Of a stretch of 64,000 nt of DNA, positions 19,338 through 28,145 are shown one piece after another. A model generated the notes under the pieces. It was not told the origin of the DNA. It made no database searches and saw only the letters and a list, made by a program, of their open reading frames with translations. A program made the position numbers and the translations under genes. Each line of letters opens with the position of its first letter. The stretch's first letter is position 1. The stretch is from a bacterium (GTDB lineage Bacteria > Hinthialibacterota > Hinthialibacteria > OLB16): assembly GCA_022072055.1 (NCBI GenBank), contig JAJVIK010000007.1, forward strand, positions 62,001 through 126,000, written 5' to 3'.

Positions 19338-21491
19338 TTATCTCGATGCGCGGCGGTCCGCCGAATCTCCGTGGTAGTAATAGTAGTAGTAATAAGCCGA
19401 GCCGTAGCGCTTCACCTGATTGAACACAACCCCCACGAAGTTGGAGCCGACATTGTGCATGATCTCAATCGCCTGCTGGATGTAGTGGCGCGGGGTCTTG
19501 TAGGCCTTGACCACTAGAAGCACTCCATCCACCAGCGATCCCATGATCGCGGAGTCGGTGACCGCCAGCACCGAGGACATGTCGAAGAGGACCCGGTCGT
19601 GAGCATGGGAGAAGTCGTCCACCAGCTCTCGCATCTGGGGGGAGCTGAGGATTTCCGAGGGGTTCACAATCATGTCCCCGGCGGTCAGGACCCAGAGGTT
19701 GGGCATGTCGGTTTCCTGAACGGCCTCCCGCCAGGAGACCTCACCCATCAGGACATTGGAGAGGCCCGGCGAGCGCTCCAGGTCCATGTGGCGGTGGAGC
19801 GCCGGGCGGCGCAGGTCACAGTCCACGAGCAGGATCTTTTCCCCCTTTTGCGCGAAGGTCACCGCCAAATTGGTCATGATCGCGGTCTTCCCCTCGCTGG
19901 GTCGGGTGCTGGTGACCAGCAAGGTCTTGAGGTGCTTCTCGATCCCCTTGAACTCGACCTGGGTGCGCAGGGTGCGGAAGGACTCCATGGTCTGACGGCC
20001 CATTTCAAACTCCGGGAGGACCGCGCGGAAGGGGCGTCGGCGGATTTCCTTGAGCGCGGGAATCGCCGACAACAGCGGCAACCCCAGCCATCGTCGGACA
20101 TCCTGTTCGGTCTTGATCGAGGTGTCGTTGTAATCGAGGAAGAAAGCAAACACGACCCCCACGAGCAGGCCGAAGATGGTCCAGACCGAGAAATGCCGAG
20201 CCAGATCGGAGCGCGAGACCAGCTCCGGCCTGCGGATTCTGCCGACCACCTCGGAATACCCTCCTTCCTCGCGGTCCATCTCGATCGAAAGGTCGAGGTC
20301 CACCAGGCGGTCATGGAAGTTCTGCCGCAGGCGACGGAAATGTTCCATCTCGGAATCGAGCCGGGCGAGCTCCTGCTGGAAGGTGGCGACCGAGCGGGCC
20401 TCCCGCACGGAGGCATCGAGCATCTGCTCCAGCGCGACCTCCTGACGCTCCAAGCCCGCGAGGGAGAGTTCCAGGCTCATCGCCTCTTGGGCGTGGAGCT
20501 GATAGCGGTCGAACTCGGAGGCCGACTCGAGTCCGCGCCCGACGACCTCCCTCATCTTCTCGTTCAGGGTCTGGCGCGTGAGGGCGATTTCCTCCGAGAC
20601 CGCGCGCACGCCGGGATGGGCCGGGAGATAATCCCGCATGAGCAAGGTCCGCTGGAATTCCAGGTCCACCAGCTTCGAGGTGAGGCGTTTGACCAGTTCG
20701 CTTGAGGTGTCGAGGTCGGTCATTTCGACCGGTTGGGTTTTCGCCAATCGCTCACGGTATTCCTCGAGATTGGCCGCGGCGATTTCGCGTTTCAGGTGGG
20801 TGTCGGCCAGCATCTTCTCGGTTTGCTGGAGGGCATCCCCCCCGAAGGTGTGGGCGTTGGCGCTTCCGCGCAGCATCCAGACCCTCTGGGTCAGCTCCCG
20901 CTCACGCTCCTGGAAGTCATCGACCTTGCGTCGAATGAAACTGCGAATCTTGCCATATTTCCGGTTCACCCTCGATTTGTTGGTCTTGGAAAAGATTTGC
21001 GGGACCATCTCCGAGAGCGTGGCGACCTGCTCCTCGGTTCCGCCGGTGAAGGTGAGGGAAAGTGTCTGGTTGGCGTCATCCTTCTTGATGCTGAGGCTCT
21101 TGTGAATCTCGGCGGCGGCCGTGTCCAGTCCCAGGTCCACGCCCGGCCAGATTCGCCGCGCCCCCTGCTTGCGAGCCTGCTCCATCTGACGAAGGATGAC
21201 GCGCTCCGCCACCAGTTCATGAAATTCGGTGGAGGAAAGAAACTTGACCTGGGCATCCAGGCTGCGCTCTTGACCCAGGACATTGGTGACATCCTTGAAG
21301 AGGGCGTCGCGCGAGGTCGGAGGGGCAATCCGCACGGTGACCGTGGATTGGTACTTGGCGGGGCTGGGGCGATAGCTGAACACCGCCCAGCCCAGGGAAA
21401 GGGCGAGCGAAAGGGCGACAATGAACCATTGCCGCACTAACACCAAGAGATAATCCCAGAGTGTCAAACCACCCTGATCGTTGATCGCCAT
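19338..21491 (-). CDS. Polysaccharide co-polymerase / BY-type tyrosine kinase (Wzc-like)
   Basis: This 717-residue protein has two membrane helices (about residues 23-42 and 436-455) flanking a coiled-coil periplasmic region, as in Wzz/Wzc chain-length regulators. A cytoplasmic BY-kinase domain follows. Walker A is 'RPSEGKTAIMTNLA' near residue 530, Walker A' is 'LLVDCDLRRP', and the Walker B position reads 'VLFDMSS'. The C-terminus has a run of seven consecutive tyrosines (SAYYYYYYYHG), the expected autophosphorylation cluster. It controls polymer length and export with the Wza-like and Wzy-like products beside it. The start is 32 nt downstream of the Wza-like stop. Confidence 0.9.
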   Translation of the reverse strand: MAINDQGGLTLWDYLLVLVRQWFIVALSLALSLGWAVFSYRPSPAKYQSTVTVRIAPPTSRDALFKDVTNVLGQERSLDAQVKFLSSTEFHELVAERVILRQMEQARKQGARRIWPGVDLGLDTAAAEIHKSLSIKKDDANQTLSLTFTGGTEEQVATLSEMVPQIFSKTNKSRVNRKYGKIRSFIRRKVDDFQERERELTQRVWMLRGSANAHTFGGDALQQTEKMLADTHLKREIAAANLEEYRERLAKTQPVEMTDLDTSSELVKRLTSKLVDLEFQRTLLMRDYLPAHPGVRAVSEEIALTRQTLNEKMREVVGRGLESASEFDRYQLHAQEAMSLELSLAGLERQEVALEQMLDASVREARSVATFQQELARLDSEMEHFRRLRQNFHDRLVDLDLSIEMDREEGGYSEVVGRIRRPELVSRSDLARHFSVWTIFGLLVGVVFAFFLDYNDTSIKTEQDVRRWLGLPLLSAIPALKEIRRRPFRAVLPEFEMGRQTMESFRTLRTQVEFKGIEKHLKTLLVTSTRPSEGKTAIMTNLAVTFAQKGEKILLVDCDLRRPALHRHMDLERSPGLSNVLMGEVSWREAVQETDMPNLWVLTAGDMIVNPSEILSSPQMRELVDDFSHAHDRVLFDMSSVLAVTDSAIMGSLVDGVLLVVKAYKTPRHYIQQAIEIMHNVGSNFVGVVFNQVKRYGSAYYYYYYYHGDSADRRASR

Positions 21492-21522
21492 GCCGTGTGC
21501 GCCCCCCTCCGGCGCGGGCTTC

Positions 21523-22596
21523 TTAATCCCGGTCGATATCTCTCAAGGTCCAGTGGTCGCGCATCTCCTCGAAGTCCTCGGTCACATGACGCGCCCCGCG
21601 AATCACCTCGACAAAGTCGAACCACTTCGAAAGCAGGTTTCTTGGGATGTAGATGGTGTCGCCGGGATGGATCACCGGCAGAAGCTCGACCTTCTTCTTG
21701 GCCAGGACCTCCTTCAGGTTGACCCGCAGCGCCTCCGGGTTTTGCGGGTCCCCTCGGAGGATCTGAATCTTGGCGAAATCGGAGAAGCGGATCAGTCCAC
21801 CGGCCATTGCAATCGCCTCGGTGAGCAGGATCGGCTGACCGATTTCATAGACCCCCTGCTCGCTCACCTCGCCGTAGATCGCGAAGTTGCCCGCGCGGTG
21901 CCCCGGCACGATCACCGTGTCCCCGGGTTTGAGAATTCCAAGGGAGAGTTTGCCCTCACTCCAGCGCGAAAGATCGACCCGCTGCATGGAGCCATCATCG
22001 CTGACCACGGTGACATTGGCCAGGTCGGGAAACAGTCCGATCTCGCGTCCGTTGTACCCGCGCTGAGTGACTCCGTCGATTCCGCCCGCGCGCACGATGA
22101 GTTGAAAGGGATTGACCGGTTCTCGCAGGAAATAGACCCCCGGAGTGGGGACCGCCCCGACGATGTACACCGAATAGGTCCCCACGCTCCCCCCGCCCGC
22201 GACCACTTGGTCTGCCCGGACCCGCTCGGGTTCGAGCAATTCCACGGTGATTTCCGGACGTCGGAGATAGCCTCCCAGGATGGTCTCGAGTTCCTTCTGG
22301 AGGCTGTCGGCGGTGCGCCCACTGGCTTGCACGGAGCCCACCAGGGGAAACTCGAGCGTGCCCGAGGGGGTGACTGTGTAGATGTCGCTGAGTTGCGGCT
22401 CGCGCTTGACCTGGATGTCGAGGCGATCAAAGGGTTGGATCACCCCGCCGGAGGCGGGGCGGCCGGAACTGGTTGCTTCGTTCGGGTCGGCCTGCCCAAG
22501 ACTGGGAGCCGCCAAGGCGAGGAGGCACACGGCGAGAATCCCGTGGACCGCGCGCGCCGGCGACCGATGACGATGGCTTGCGGTTTCCGAGGTCAT
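21523..22596 (-). CDS. Polysaccharide export outer-membrane protein (Wza-like)
   Basis: This 357-residue protein has a signal peptide (cleavage probably near 'APSLGQA'; no lipobox Cys). It is followed by a Poly_export domain (IQPFDRLDIQVKREPQLS, then SGTLEFPLVGSV) and two SLBB-type repeats (YSVYIVGAVPTPGVYFL, FAIYGEVSEQGVYEI). It would form the outer-membrane exit for the capsule or exopolysaccharide. Its ATG overlaps the stop of the TPR gene by 4 nt, so they are coupled. The lack of an acylated Cys is unusual for true Wza but common in SLBB export proteins. Confidence 0.88.
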   Translation of the reverse strand: MTSETASHRHRSPARAVHGILAVCLLALAAPSLGQADPNEATSSGRPASGGVIQPFDRLDIQVKREPQLSDIYTVTPSGTLEFPLVGSVQASGRTADSLQKELETILGGYLRRPEITVELLEPERVRADQVVAGGGSVGTYSVYIVGAVPTPGVYFLREPVNPFQLIVRAGGIDGVTQRGYNGREIGLFPDLANVTVVSDDGSMQRVDLSRWSEGKLSLGILKPGDTVIVPGHRAGNFAIYGEVSEQGVYEIGQPILLTEAIAMAGGLIRFSDFAKIQILRGDPQNPEALRVNLKEVLAKKKVELLPVIHPGDTIYIPRNLLSKWFDFVEVIRGARHVTEDFEEMRDHWTLRDIDRD

Positions 22597-23879
22597 GGCT
22601 TGCTCCCCTCTCCAAGGTCGCCTTCAAGGAGTTCGGGCCGGATCAGATCGATCCCTTCTCCGGAGGGGCCACGGATTTCCTGGAGCGCGGTTTCAGCGGC
22701 GGCCCGATCCTTGGCCGAAGCGAGCTCGTTTTGCCTGACCAACTCAAAGAATTCACGAGCCTGAACCGGGTCCATCAGACGGTCCTTGTGGATTCGAGCA
22801 ATGGCCAGGTTCTCAACCCCTTCCTCGAGATATTTCTGGTTATCGCGCGCGGTCATCAGGAGCTCGATGGCGCGGCGTGGATCCTCCGCCTCAAGGATCG
22901 CCGCGAGGCGTCGGTGCGCTTCACCCAAGGTGATCGCGGGATGGTGCTTGTATTCCGGAGCCTCAACCAGGGTCACCAACTCGTTTTCGGCCATCCTGAA
23001 GCGTTCCTCGGCTGTTCCCGGGGCCCCCTCCGCGGTGGTGGCAAGCAACTCGGCTCGAGCCAGAATCGCCTCCACGGCGTATCCCCGGTTCTCGGTTTGG
23101 TCGCCCCCAATCACCTCGTCGTAGAACTTCATGGCCGCGTTCCAGCTCTCCGGTTTTCCCGTTTGGAGGAAGACTTGTTCGCTCACCCCGCCTTGGAGCA
23201 GCGCCAGGCGCGCGCGTTGATGCTCCGGCAAGCCCCCGGGGACCTTACGCGCCAGCGAGTAATACTCATTGGCGGCCTGGTAGTTCCCGGCTTCGTGCGC
23301 CTCGGCGGCGCGGGCAAGCAGCGCGGAGATTCCCTCGCGCTGAATTCGTTCGTAGTAATAGATCGCTCCGCCGACTCCGGCCGCCAGGAGCGCCAGTCCC
23401 AGCCCCTTGAGAAGGAACCCAATCCGGCGCATCGAAAGCAGGCGACTCCCGCGTCGACGCTTTCCGCGCTTGCCTTCCCCCGCAAGGTCCGAGGCCTTCC
23501 GAATGGCGGGTCTTGGCGCGGGGCGAGCCGCGGTCCCATCCGGAGTCTTCGGGGATGGCGCGGATTCCCTCGGGGCGGGAGCTCGGGGCGCGCGCCAGTC
23601 CGCCCGGATTGAGACATCGAGGTTTTCGGGTTCATCCCGAATGACCCCGGCCCCTTTTCGAAGGGCCGCGTCCATCAATTCCTGAATCGCCCGCTCGTCA
23701 ACCTCCTCCGCTTGGGACCCTCCGCCCTCTTCCGCCCGCTTGCCGGCGGATGGCGTGGCCGTCTCGGGGTCCTGGATCGGCAAGGTCCCATCCTGTTCCT
23801 GGAACTTGCTGTAGTAGTCGGTTTCGTGGAATTCGGAGGCCCCCTGATCCTCCGGCCCACCCTTTGGTCCCGCCATCAT
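22593..23879 (-). CDS. Single-pass membrane protein with TPR-like periplasmic domain
   Basis: This 428-residue protein starts with about 150 residues of low-complexity Ala/Pro/Glu-rich and then Lys/Arg-rich sequence (GKRGKRRRGSRLL). One membrane helix follows (about 158-175), then about 250 residues of alpha-helical repeats resembling TPRs (AHEAGNYQAANEYYSLARKV and similar). The topology implies a cytoplasmic disordered tail and a periplasmic repeat domain. Its position between the ATPase and the Wza-like gene suggests a scaffold for the export machinery. I know no named family for it. Confidence 0.7.
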   Translation of the reverse strand: MMAGPKGGPEDQGASEFHETDYYSKFQEQDGTLPIQDPETATPSAGKRAEEGGGSQAEEVDERAIQELMDAALRKGAGVIRDEPENLDVSIRADWRAPRAPAPRESAPSPKTPDGTAARPAPRPAIRKASDLAGEGKRGKRRRGSRLLSMRRIGFLLKGLGLALLAAGVGGAIYYYERIQREGISALLARAAEAHEAGNYQAANEYYSLARKVPGGLPEHQRARLALLQGGVSEQVFLQTGKPESWNAAMKFYDEVIGGDQTENRGYAVEAILARAELLATTAEGAPGTAEERFRMAENELVTLVEAPEYKHHPAITLGEAHRRLAAILEAEDPRRAIELLMTARDNQKYLEEGVENLAIARIHKDRLMDPVQAREFFELVRQNELASAKDRAAAETALQEIRGPSGEGIDLIRPELLEGDLGEGSKP

Positions 23880-23907
23880 GAAGAGCCGCTCCCCCTGGCG
23901 CCCACTC

Positions 23908-24780
23908 CTAGCGCGCCGCCAACAGCTTCTCCGGGGTCATCAGCCCCTTGGCCATGGTGTGGTTGATGGCGTAGAGCACGACCGAGTTCGGGATCCGCTC
24001 CCGTCCGATACGGTGCGCGATCATCATGCTGTTGCGGCAGATCGTGACCACCTCGCGCGGGATGCCGTCACTGTATTGGAAGATGGTCCGATAGGCGTCA
24101 TCCTCAAAGACATCCGAGTCTTCTTCCCTTCCCGCCTTGGCGAGGCGGTAGCGGATCATTGCCTTCATGTCCTCGAAGGACATCGGTTTGAGCTGGAAGG
24201 CGTTGTTGACCCGCTGAAGGAAATTGGGGTGCCCCTGGAGGAGCGGAATCAGCTCGAGTTGTCCGAAAAGCACCAGGTTGAGGAGCTTGTTCTGGGGGGT
24301 TTCGAGGTTCTGCAGCAGGCGCAGAAGCTCGATATGCTCGCGCTTTTCGAGGTTTTGCGCGTCATCAATGATCAGCGTGTTGATCTTGTTGCGGCTCTCA
24401 TAGAGGAACCGGTTGAACACGCTCTGATAGTGCTGCAGGGAGGAGCCGCGCGGGACCGAGATCCGGAACTGTTCGCAGATGGTCTCCATCAGGCAGTGAC
24501 TGGTCCAGGCCGGGTTGGGCGAGGCGACAATCGCGGTTTGATAGAGCTGGTTGCGACGGGAGATGTGCGCGAGCAGGGCGCGCATCAGGGAGGTCTTCCC
24601 GGTCCCATAGTTTCCAAGGATGACCACGATCCCATAGCGAGCGTCAATGGAGCGCTTGAGACCGTAGATGCAGCGTTCGTAATCGATGGTGAAATAGAAA
24701 AGTTCCGGATCGGCCGTGGGCGCGAACGGATCGCGACTCAGCCGGAAGAAGCCCAGCGTGGGCGCGAGCGAATCGAACAT
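23908..24780 (-). CDS. ExeA-like AAA ATPase of the exopolysaccharide operon
   Basis: This 290-residue protein has Walker A (GNYGTGKTS, residues 56-64), Walker B (NTLIIDDAQN near residue 137) and the sensor-like 'LVLFGQLEL'. That is the pattern of the ExeA/GspA-like AAA ATPases. The short N-terminus with 'FFRLSRDPFAPTADPEL' is typical. It lacks the peptidoglycan-binding domain of ExeA and resembles the ATPases found in exosortase/EPS clusters. It is the first gene of the operon, with AGGAGG about 13 nt before ATG 24780 and a promoter 42-80 nt upstream. Confidence 0.85.
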   Translation of the reverse strand: MFDSLAPTLGFFRLSRDPFAPTADPELFYFTIDYERCIYGLKRSIDARYGIVVILGNYGTGKTSLMRALLAHISRRNQLYQTAIVASPNPAWTSHCLMETICEQFRISVPRGSSLQHYQSVFNRFLYESRNKINTLIIDDAQNLEKREHIELLRLLQNLETPQNKLLNLVLFGQLELIPLLQGHPNFLQRVNNAFQLKPMSFEDMKAMIRYRLAKAGREEDSDVFEDDAYRTIFQYSDGIPREVVTICRNSMMIAHRIGRERIPNSVVLYAINHTMAKGLMTPEKLLAAR

Positions 24781-24828
24781 GACTCCATCCCCCCTCCTGA
24801 ATGTCCGGAGACATTCCCCCTGGGGAGA

Positions 24829-24857
24829 TTTATCGGTCTTTTTGAGGATAAAGTCAA
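24829..24857 (-). promoter_or_regulatory. Sigma70-type promoter of the exopolysaccharide operon
   Basis: On the minus strand, TTGACT (24857-24852) and GATAAA (24834-24829) are separated by exactly 17 nt in a locally AT-rich stretch. Transcription would start near 24822, giving a 5' leader of about 42 nt with a Shine-Dalgarno before the ATPase gene. The -35 box matches the consensus in 5 of 6 positions and the -10 box in 4 of 6. Confidence 0.6.
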
Positions 24858-25013
24858 GAATCTTTTTTAAGGCGATAATCGTAACTAATGAGTATTCAGT
24901 GGGTTAAGATAGTCTGACCGCTCACGTGGCCCCCACTAAAGGAGATAGAGTGCCTCGAGGTCCTGGAGTATCGTGAGTCCCAAGGGACGTGAACCAAACA
25001 GGGAGGTGTGCTG

Positions 25014-26585
25014 ATGCAACGACGTCAACTCCTCAAGGGCGCCACCGGATGCGCGTTTGGAATGCTGGGGACCTCGGGGGAATTGCATGCTCGCGGCTGG
25101 AGCGCGACTCCCAGTCGCTCCCCCAACATCCTCTTCGCCATCGCGGATGATTGGTCCTGGCCCTACGCCTCCATCGCGGGTCAGAAGGCGATCCAAACCC
25201 CCGCTTTTGACCGAGTGGCGCGCGAGGGGTGCTTGTTCACCAACGCCTTTGTCTCGGCCCCGCAGTGCTCTCCCAATCGCGCCTCGCTGCTCACCGGGCG
25301 ATACATCTGGCAACTCGAGGAGGCGGGAACTCATGGCAGCATCTTCCCCGCGAAGTTCACCGTGTTTCCGGACCTGCTCGAATCCACGGGCTACCATGTC
25401 GGCTACACCGGCAAGGCGTGGGGACCGGGAGACTGGAAGGCCGCCGGGCGGAAGCGCAACCCGGTGGGGCCGGAATTCAATCAAGCCAAGTTTGAATCGG
25501 TTCCGGCGGATGGGATCGGGAGGATCGACTACGCCGCGAACTTCGAGAACTTTCTCGGCGAGCGAGAGAAGGGTGTCCCCTTTTCGTTCTGGTTCGGATG
25601 CCAGGAGCCGCACCGCAAGTACGAGGAAGGCTCCGGCGCGCGCGCGGGTAAGCGGATCGAGGACGTGGTCCCACCCGCGTTCTTGCCCGATGACCCAATT
25701 GTCCGCAACGACCTTCTTGATTACTTCATCGAGATTGAGTGGTTTGACTCCCAGCTCGGGAAGATGCTCAAGCGACTGGAGGCGATGGGGGAGTTGGACA
25801 ACACCCTGGTGGTGGTCACCAGCGACAATGGGATGCCGTTCCCGCGCGCCAAGGCCAACCTGTATGACGCCGGAACGCATGTCCCGCTGGCCATGCGCTG
25901 GCCGGCCGCGTTTAAGCCGGGAGAGAAGCGGGACTCGCCGGGAAGCTTCGTCGATCTCGCTCCGACTTTCCTCGCGGCCGCCGGACTCGACCCCTCGAAC
26001 GATTGCGGAATGGAGGGACGGAGCCTGTTGGACTCCCAAACTCCACCGAAGCGTCACCTGGAGGGGCTGGGCGAGTATGTTCTCATGGGCCGTGAGCGGC
26101 ATTCGCACGCGCGCTTCGACAACCTCGGCTATCCCGCGCGCGCGATCCGAACCGCATCCCATCTGTTCATCTCCAATTTGAAGGAGGACCGCTGGCCTGC
26201 GGGCGACCCGGAGGGGTATCACGATATTGATGACTCCCCCACCAAGCGGCTCCTGGTTGGGAACAAGGACAAGCAAGCGACCCTCTTCGAGCTCGCCTGC
26301 GGGAAACGTCCACGCGCGGAACTGTATGACCTCGCGAGCGATCCCGAATGCCTTAAGAATCTCGCGGAGGATCCGAAACACGCGGATCTTCGTCACACGC
26401 TGTCGATGACGCTCAACAATGCTCTTGAACTCCAAGGGGACCCGCGAACATCCGGCCGAGGGGAGATCTTCGACAGCTATCCAAGGATGGGAGTCACACG
26501 ACCCGAACTGGGGGGCTTTTCCGAGCAGGGGGCCTACAATCCGAAATACTGGCCGGGGGATGCATCCACCGTTCCGCGGCTCTGA
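25014..26585 (+). CDS. Secreted sulfatase, Cys-type (S1 family)
   Basis: This 523-residue protein has a TAT-like leader (MQRRQLLKGATG). The S1 sulfatase domain begins at NILFAIADDWSW (metal-binding Asp pair). The formylglycine motif CSPNRASLLTG has Cys85 as the residue to be oxidised by a sulfatase-modifying enzyme. The metal site is completed by 'VTSDNG'. It would cleave sulfate esters or N-sulfates from glycans in the periplasm; overall it looks closest to heparan N-sulfatase-like members, which is a weak inference. ATG 25014 has GGGAGG at 7 nt. A second sulfatase follows 28 nt later. Confidence 0.9.
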   Translation: MQRRQLLKGATGCAFGMLGTSGELHARGWSATPSRSPNILFAIADDWSWPYASIAGQKAIQTPAFDRVAREGCLFTNAFVSAPQCSPNRASLLTGRYIWQLEEAGTHGSIFPAKFTVFPDLLESTGYHVGYTGKAWGPGDWKAAGRKRNPVGPEFNQAKFESVPADGIGRIDYAANFENFLGEREKGVPFSFWFGCQEPHRKYEEGSGARAGKRIEDVVPPAFLPDDPIVRNDLLDYFIEIEWFDSQLGKMLKRLEAMGELDNTLVVVTSDNGMPFPRAKANLYDAGTHVPLAMRWPAAFKPGEKRDSPGSFVDLAPTFLAAAGLDPSNDCGMEGRSLLDSQTPPKRHLEGLGEYVLMGRERHSHARFDNLGYPARAIRTASHLFISNLKEDRWPAGDPEGYHDIDDSPTKRLLVGNKDKQATLFELACGKRPRAELYDLASDPECLKNLAEDPKHADLRHTLSMTLNNALELQGDPRTSGRGEIFDSYPRMGVTRPELGGFSEQGAYNPKYWPGDASTVPRL

Positions 26586-26613
26586 GTCGGCGAAAGGCCA
26601 TGAACGCAATCTG

Positions 26614-28026
26614 ATGGAAAATCATCGAAAGGCAAGACGGAGTTTCCTTCAAAGCGCCGGACTGGGAATCGCGGGGATGGCGTTGCCTCGCGCTCCCTGG
26701 GCCGCGTTGGCGGAGGCAAGGCCGCAACCGCCCAATATCGTCTTCATCCTGGCCGATGATCTCGGATATGGCGACCTGGGTTGCTACGGCCAACAGCGGA
26801 TTCTCACGCCTCAAATTGACCGCATGGCCGAGGAGGGCGCGCGCTTCACGCAGGTGTACGCGGGCGCTCCGGTCTCCGCTCCATCGCGCTGCTGCCTGAT
26901 GACGGGGCTCCACAACGGACACGGCCGGATCCGGGACAACATTCCTCACGGCATCTATCTCCAGCCGGATGACCTGACCGTGGCCGAGGTCTTGAAGAAG
27001 GCGGGCTACCGGACCGGAATGATCGGGAAGTGGAGCCTGGGGGTTCCGGGCACTTGGGGGCTGCCGGGATATCAGGGGTTCGACACCTTCTATGGTCACT
27101 TGGATCAGGATCAGGCCCATTTCTACTATCCCGATCACCTCTGGGAGAACGATGAAGCGGTTCTGCTTCGGGGAAATCGCGGAGAGAAACGCGGTCAATA
27201 CACCCATGATCTCTTCACCGAGCGAGCCCTTAAGTTCATTGAAAGCAACAAACACAAGCCATTCTTCCTGTATCTGGGCTACACAATCCCACACTGGTCT
27301 GATTTCGATGGGAACACTCCGGAATCGCTGATCGTTCCCAGCGATCAACCTTATTCCGACCGGGATTGGCCCCAGGTCGAAAAGAATTACGCGGCGATGG
27401 TGACCCGAATGGACACCGATGTGGGGAAGATACTGGACTTACTCAAGCGATTGGGGATCGAGGAGAATACGCTGGTGTTTTTCAGCAGTGACAACGGGCC
27501 CGCCGATGGCCATCTCCATGATCCCGACTTTTTCGACAGCAATGGCCCCCTTCGCGGCGTGAAACGGGACCTGTACGAGGGCGGGATTCGTGTCCCGATG
27601 ATTGCGCGCTGGCCGGGAAGAACGCCAAGCGGGCAAGTCAACGACATGCCCTGGGCATTTTGGGATATCCTTCCCACTCTGGCGGAGGCGGCCGGGCTTC
27701 CACCCCCCAGAGGGATTGATGGGGTGTCGGTCCTTCCCACGCTTCTGGGGGAGAAGCAAGACAATCCTCACGCCTCCTTCTATTGGGATTACGGCCATGC
27801 TCGCGACGAGTTCCTCCAAGCCGCGCGCTTGGGGAATTGGAAGGGAGTGTGCAATGGCCTCGGAAAAAAGATCGAGCTCTATGACCTCAGCGCAGACATC
27901 GGTGAAACCACCGACATCGCGGAAGCCCATCCGGAGATTGTCCGGCAAGTCGAGGAACTGATGCGACGGGAGTACACCCCTTCGCCGGACTATCCCCTGA
28001 AGACCGGGACGGAAGAAGCCCGATAG
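26614..28026 (+). CDS. Secreted arylsulfatase-like protein, Ser-type
   Basis: This 470-residue S1 sulfatase has a TAT-like leader (RRSFLQSAGLGIAG). The metal-binding start is NIVFILADDLGYGDLGCYG and the later metal motif is 'FFSSDNGPADG'. At the formylglycine position the sequence is SAPSRCCLMTG, so Ser88 takes the place of Cys. Ser-type sulfatases are activated by the radical-SAM enzyme anSME in families I know, and no anSME gene is in the window. ATG 26614 has only a weak Shine-Dalgarno; the gene is 28 nt after the first sulfatase, so coupling is likely. Confidence 0.88.
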   Translation: MENHRKARRSFLQSAGLGIAGMALPRAPWAALAEARPQPPNIVFILADDLGYGDLGCYGQQRILTPQIDRMAEEGARFTQVYAGAPVSAPSRCCLMTGLHNGHGRIRDNIPHGIYLQPDDLTVAEVLKKAGYRTGMIGKWSLGVPGTWGLPGYQGFDTFYGHLDQDQAHFYYPDHLWENDEAVLLRGNRGEKRGQYTHDLFTERALKFIESNKHKPFFLYLGYTIPHWSDFDGNTPESLIVPSDQPYSDRDWPQVEKNYAAMVTRMDTDVGKILDLLKRLGIEENTLVFFSSDNGPADGHLHDPDFFDSNGPLRGVKRDLYEGGIRVPMIARWPGRTPSGQVNDMPWAFWDILPTLAEAAGLPPPRGIDGVSVLPTLLGEKQDNPHASFYWDYGHARDEFLQAARLGNWKGVCNGLGKKIELYDLSADIGETTDIAEAHPEIVRQVEELMRREYTPSPDYPLKTGTEEAR

Positions 28027-28053
28027 AGCGAATAACGTTGTCTTTAGCAACTT

Positions 28054-28119
28054 GGAGGGCCACGCTCAGCCGCGGCCGGACATAAGCGGGCGTGGGACGC
28101 GACGGCGCGCGTCCCTCCA
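28054..28119. repeat. Dispersed palindromic repeat, copy 1
   Basis: This intergenic segment has two parts: a GGCC-type hairpin (GGGCCACGCTC, then GCGGCC) and a second hairpin with arms GGGACGCG and CGCGTCCC. The same arrangement, in the same order and ending in CGCGTCCCTCCA, recurs at 54635-54693. It lies between the second sulfatase and the convergent peptidase gene. Confidence 0.55.
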
Positions 28120-28145
28120 TGTGCCCCAGCCACGGGAAATCTGCT

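Noticed and set aside
24936-26609. Open frame of about 557 codons on the minus strand
   Set aside because: It is antisense to the Cys-type sulfatase with its formylglycine and metal motifs.
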